Assembly (NCBI GenBank): GCA_028285545.1
Contig: JANQPA010000120.1
Location: 62,001 to 126,000, forward strand
Length of the DNA: 64,000 bases
DNA from: Saprospiraceae bacterium
GTDB lineage: Bacteria > Bacteroidota > Bacteroidia > Chitinophagales > Saprospiraceae
Direction: 5' to 3'
In this document: in pieces, positions 62,177 through 64,000 of the stretch
How positions within the stretch are numbered: the first letter of the stretch is position 1
Layout of the letters: every line of letters starts with the position of its first letter
Made by a program: the position numbers and the translations under genes
The notes under the pieces: model-generated
The model's database searches: none
Told to the model about the DNA's origin: nothing
Seen by the model: only the letters and a program-made list of their open reading frames with translations

Positions 62177-63628
62177 GTTATGCCTATTCACTTTGTTTTG
62201 TAGATCTACATTTATGATAATGGCCAGGCTGATGAAAAAGAAAGGTCCCATTTTATCCGTTTCCAGCATATCATTAATAATTTGAAAAGAATGGATAACT
62301 ATGGAGCACAAAAGAACAGCCATAATGATTGATTTTTGGATGGGCTCCTTGGTTTGATGGTATACACGCTCGCCGATAATTAGCTGTCCGGCACATAACA
62401 ACAAAAAAATAATCAACCCGGTAAGACCTTGTTCAACAGCCGTCATAAGATAATAGGAGTGGATCCCTGATCTGTCCTCATTATCACTTACATAGGTTTT
62501 AAAACTGGTAACAGTATAGGCCTTATAAAAATTGATGAAATTGCCTGGGCCTACACCCAAAATGGGGTTTTCACCAACCATATTAAAACCTGCTATCCAC
62601 CGATAGACCCTCTCCATAGTGGAAATATCTTCGCCTTTATAGGTTGCCTCCAGGAGATTGTCAAACTCTGTATGAGAAACCGTTGTATCATAATTAGGGG
62701 CATAGTCAAGGTATTTATTGTCATTGATAAAATAGGTAACTCCCAGAATCCCCACAATTAGTGCTCCCAATAAGGCAATTCGAATCATTTTATATTTAAT
62801 GATCCAGAAACTGGCAGCTGCAATTAATAAAGCAATATAGCCGGCTCGGGTATAAGCAAAATAAATACCAATTAAAAATACTGGGATGGCAAGAATCAAT
62901 ATCCACCACCGCCAGCTATTTTGGGAATACCAGGATAGTGCCATCACCAAAATTGGAAAAAATAAACTCAATAAAGCAGAATAACTGACATGATTTCGGT
63001 GGAAAGGATGAAATACCGTATGAACAAATTCAAATGAAAACCCAATGGCAGCATGCCTGATGAGAGTGATTAAAATGGTCAAAATTAAAGGAATGAAAAT
63101 ACACCAAAAAGCCTTTTGAAAATCTTTTACTTTTTGAAAAACCAGGAGTGAAAAAAAGAAAAAAGCAAACAGATACCAGGTTTTTGACAAAGCATATTTA
63201 AAAGAAACAAAAAATAGATCTGAGCTAATTGTGCTTGCATAAATCCATCCAATGTGTAGCATTAAAAGCAAAAATAAAGGATGAAAAACCGAGGTGAAGT
63301 TCATCAATTTGTAATGCCGTATTGCCCAAAGGATTAAGACCAACATTAAGCCCAGCATCAGCGGTTCTGTAGGTATATCGGTTCCAAAACCTCCTGGTAG
63401 ATTAACTTCTGTGGATAAGGGGATTAGAGCTAAGAGTAGAAAAAATAGCTTTTTAAAATCAACAACAGCAATAAATATTACCAGTACTAATAAAGGGAGG
63501 CCTGCCAATACATAGGTTTCACTGATTACAGCCACTAAGAGACTGAGGAGGATCAAAAGCCCCCAAAGCTTTAGAATTACCTGTCCACCCGAATATTCCT
63601 GAATAAAATTATTGATCCTTGCTTGCAT
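62144..63628 (-). CDS. O-antigen ligase/polymerase-like membrane protein (Wzy_C family)
   Basis: The protein has 494 residues and about eleven helices. A large periplasmic loop near residue 330-390 has RVYRWIAGFNMVGENPILGVGPGNF and HSYYLMTAVEQGLTGLI, the core of the Wzy_C family. YTRAGYIALL precedes it. These enzymes polymerise or ligate surface glycans on the C55 carrier. The protein is preceded after 15 bases by a Wzz-like gene on the same strand, which fits a polysaccharide export locus that continues beyond the window. Ligase and polymerase cannot be told apart here. Confidence 0.88.
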   Translation of the reverse strand: MQARINNFIQEYSGGQVILKLWGLLILLSLLVAVISETYVLAGLPLLVLVIFIAVVDFKKLFFLLLALIPLSTEVNLPGGFGTDIPTEPLMLGLMLVLILWAIRHYKLMNFTSVFHPLFLLLMLHIGWIYASTISSDLFFVSFKYALSKTWYLFAFFFFSLLVFQKVKDFQKAFWCIFIPLILTILITLIRHAAIGFSFEFVHTVFHPFHRNHVSYSALLSLFFPILVMALSWYSQNSWRWWILILAIPVFLIGIYFAYTRAGYIALLIAAASFWIIKYKMIRIALLGALIVGILGVTYFINDNKYLDYAPNYDTTVSHTEFDNLLEATYKGEDISTMERVYRWIAGFNMVGENPILGVGPGNFINFYKAYTVTSFKTYVSDNEDRSGIHSYYLMTAVEQGLTGLIIFLLLCAGQLIIGERVYHQTKEPIQKSIIMAVLLCSIVIHSFQIINDMLETDKMGPFFFISLAIIINVDLQNKVNRHNSNQAKAQKDS

Positions 63629-63643
63629 ATCCTCAATCAGGGA

Positions 63644-64000
63644 TTAAGATTTAACGACTTCTTTCCAGTCTATGTCTTTGTATAGATCAAAGAGAAGAAT
63701 GCCAATAATGCTGAAGAATAGAGCTATAAAGCCTGCTGCAATTACAATAATTGAACGTCTGGGACGAAATTTAACGATTGGAGGAGCAGCCTCTTCTACA
63801 AGAATAAGCGCAGGAATATTAGCTTTATAGGTATTGAGGAGTTGGGTATGCTTTTCCTGAGTTTCAGCCAAACTTTCATTGACTTCGAAATACAGTTTTG
63901 ATATTGTATTAATTGCAGGTGCTCCTTTGTTAAAAGACTCTAATTTTTTTACCAAAGTATCTCTTTTGGATTGTATACCTGCAATTTGAGCTTGTAATTT
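63644..64000 (-). CDS. Wzz-like polysaccharide chain-length protein, 5' end outside the window
   Basis: This is the C-terminal part of a longer protein; the frame runs on to the window end without a stop. It shows coiled-coil sequence (KLQAQIAGIQSKRDT, then YFEVNESLAETQEKHTQLL), a proline-rich segment (LVEEAAPPIVKFRPRRS) and one transmembrane helix (IIVIAAGFIALFFSIIGILL) near the end. This is the typical second membrane helix region of Wzz/GNVR-type chain-length regulators. The TTG at 63955 is not the real start. It lies upstream of the O-antigen ligase-like gene and is likely in its operon. Confidence 0.85.
   Translation of the reverse strand, partial: KLQAQIAGIQSKRDTLVKKLESFNKGAPAINTISKLYFEVNESLAETQEKHTQLLNTYKANIPALILVEEAAPPIVKFRPRRSIIVIAAGFIALFFSIIGILLFDLYKDIDWKEVVKS

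Noticed and set aside
1-64000. tRNA, rRNA, prophage or insertion sequence
   Set aside because: No T-loop or rRNA-like sequence, integrase or transposase frame was noticed on either strand.

Overview
The window looks like chromosomal DNA of a low-GC member of the Bacteroidota. Two proteins end in type IX secretion (T9SS) C-terminal sorting domains. There are two large outer-membrane barrel receptors with carboxypeptidase-regulatory-like N-terminal domains, a one-protein hybrid two-component system, and a contiguous SUF operon. An uppS-bamA pair and a bacterial geranylgeranylglyceryl phosphate synthase-family gene are also present. Several upstream regions carry the Bacteroidota -7 promoter element TAnnTTTG. 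Saprospiria or a relative is possible, but the lineage below phylum is inference. I see no rRNA, tRNA, transposase, prophage or CRISPR array, so this reads as ordinary chromosome with an accessory flavour in places.

Layout. 1-3.2 kb: a LytTR regulator fragment, a membrane protein, and on the minus strand an RNA ligase translationally coupled to an HD-phosphatase/polynucleotide kinase (an RNA-repair pair). 3.6-6.7 kb: a 53-aa membrane peptide missed by length cut-offs, then an outer-membrane receptor. 7-10 kb: a ketoacyl synthase III-like enzyme, a 94-aa unknown and a DyP-type peroxidase. 10.2-14.2 kb: a hybrid two-component sensor. 14.4-20.3 kb: sufB-C-D-S-E-T on the minus strand, with paired palindromes upstream of sufB. 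21-31 kb: a LamG-domain exported protein, a lytic transglycosylase, a PPP-family phosphatase, two unknown membrane proteins, a class V aminotransferase, pgeF and yceI. 31-39.6 kb: an ABC exporter, a membrane acyltransferase-like protein, an F420H2:NADP oxidoreductase-like protein, a T9SS cargo protein, and a hydrolase/ECF sigma/anti-sigma-like operon joined by two ATGA overlaps. 39.9-50.8 kb: a second outer-membrane receptor, two beta-lactamase-fold serine hydrolases, and a pentose-phosphate cluster (zwf-pgl divergent from rpiB-gnd). 51-64 kb: a T9SS/PKD protein, a PcfJ-like protein, a GGGP synthase-family protein, rsgA, a 55-aa membrane peptide, bamA, uppS, and the edge of a surface polysaccharide locus (a WecA-like transferase, crcB, an O-antigen ligase-like protein and a Wzz-like fragment).

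How the genes work together. SufB/C/D with SufS/SufE and the DUF59 protein form a complete Fe-S assembly line. Zwf, Pgl and Gnd make up the whole oxidative pentose-phosphate branch, and RpiB handles its ribulose-5-phosphate product. UppS supplies the C55 carrier that the WecA-like transferase and the O-antigen ligase depend on, while BamA assembles the outer-membrane barrels. The RNA ligase and HD-Pnk together contain the activities needed to heal and seal broken RNA.

The most unusual signal outside the genes is a recurring kind of intergenic element: degenerate tandem repeats of period 7-14, often forming the two arms of long inverted repeats. They occur near 6.9, 20.9, 23.6, 24.7, 28.4, 30.9, 37.5, 42.6, 45.0 and 49.9 kb. 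Nearly every convergent gene pair also has a long, nearly perfect hairpin between its ends.
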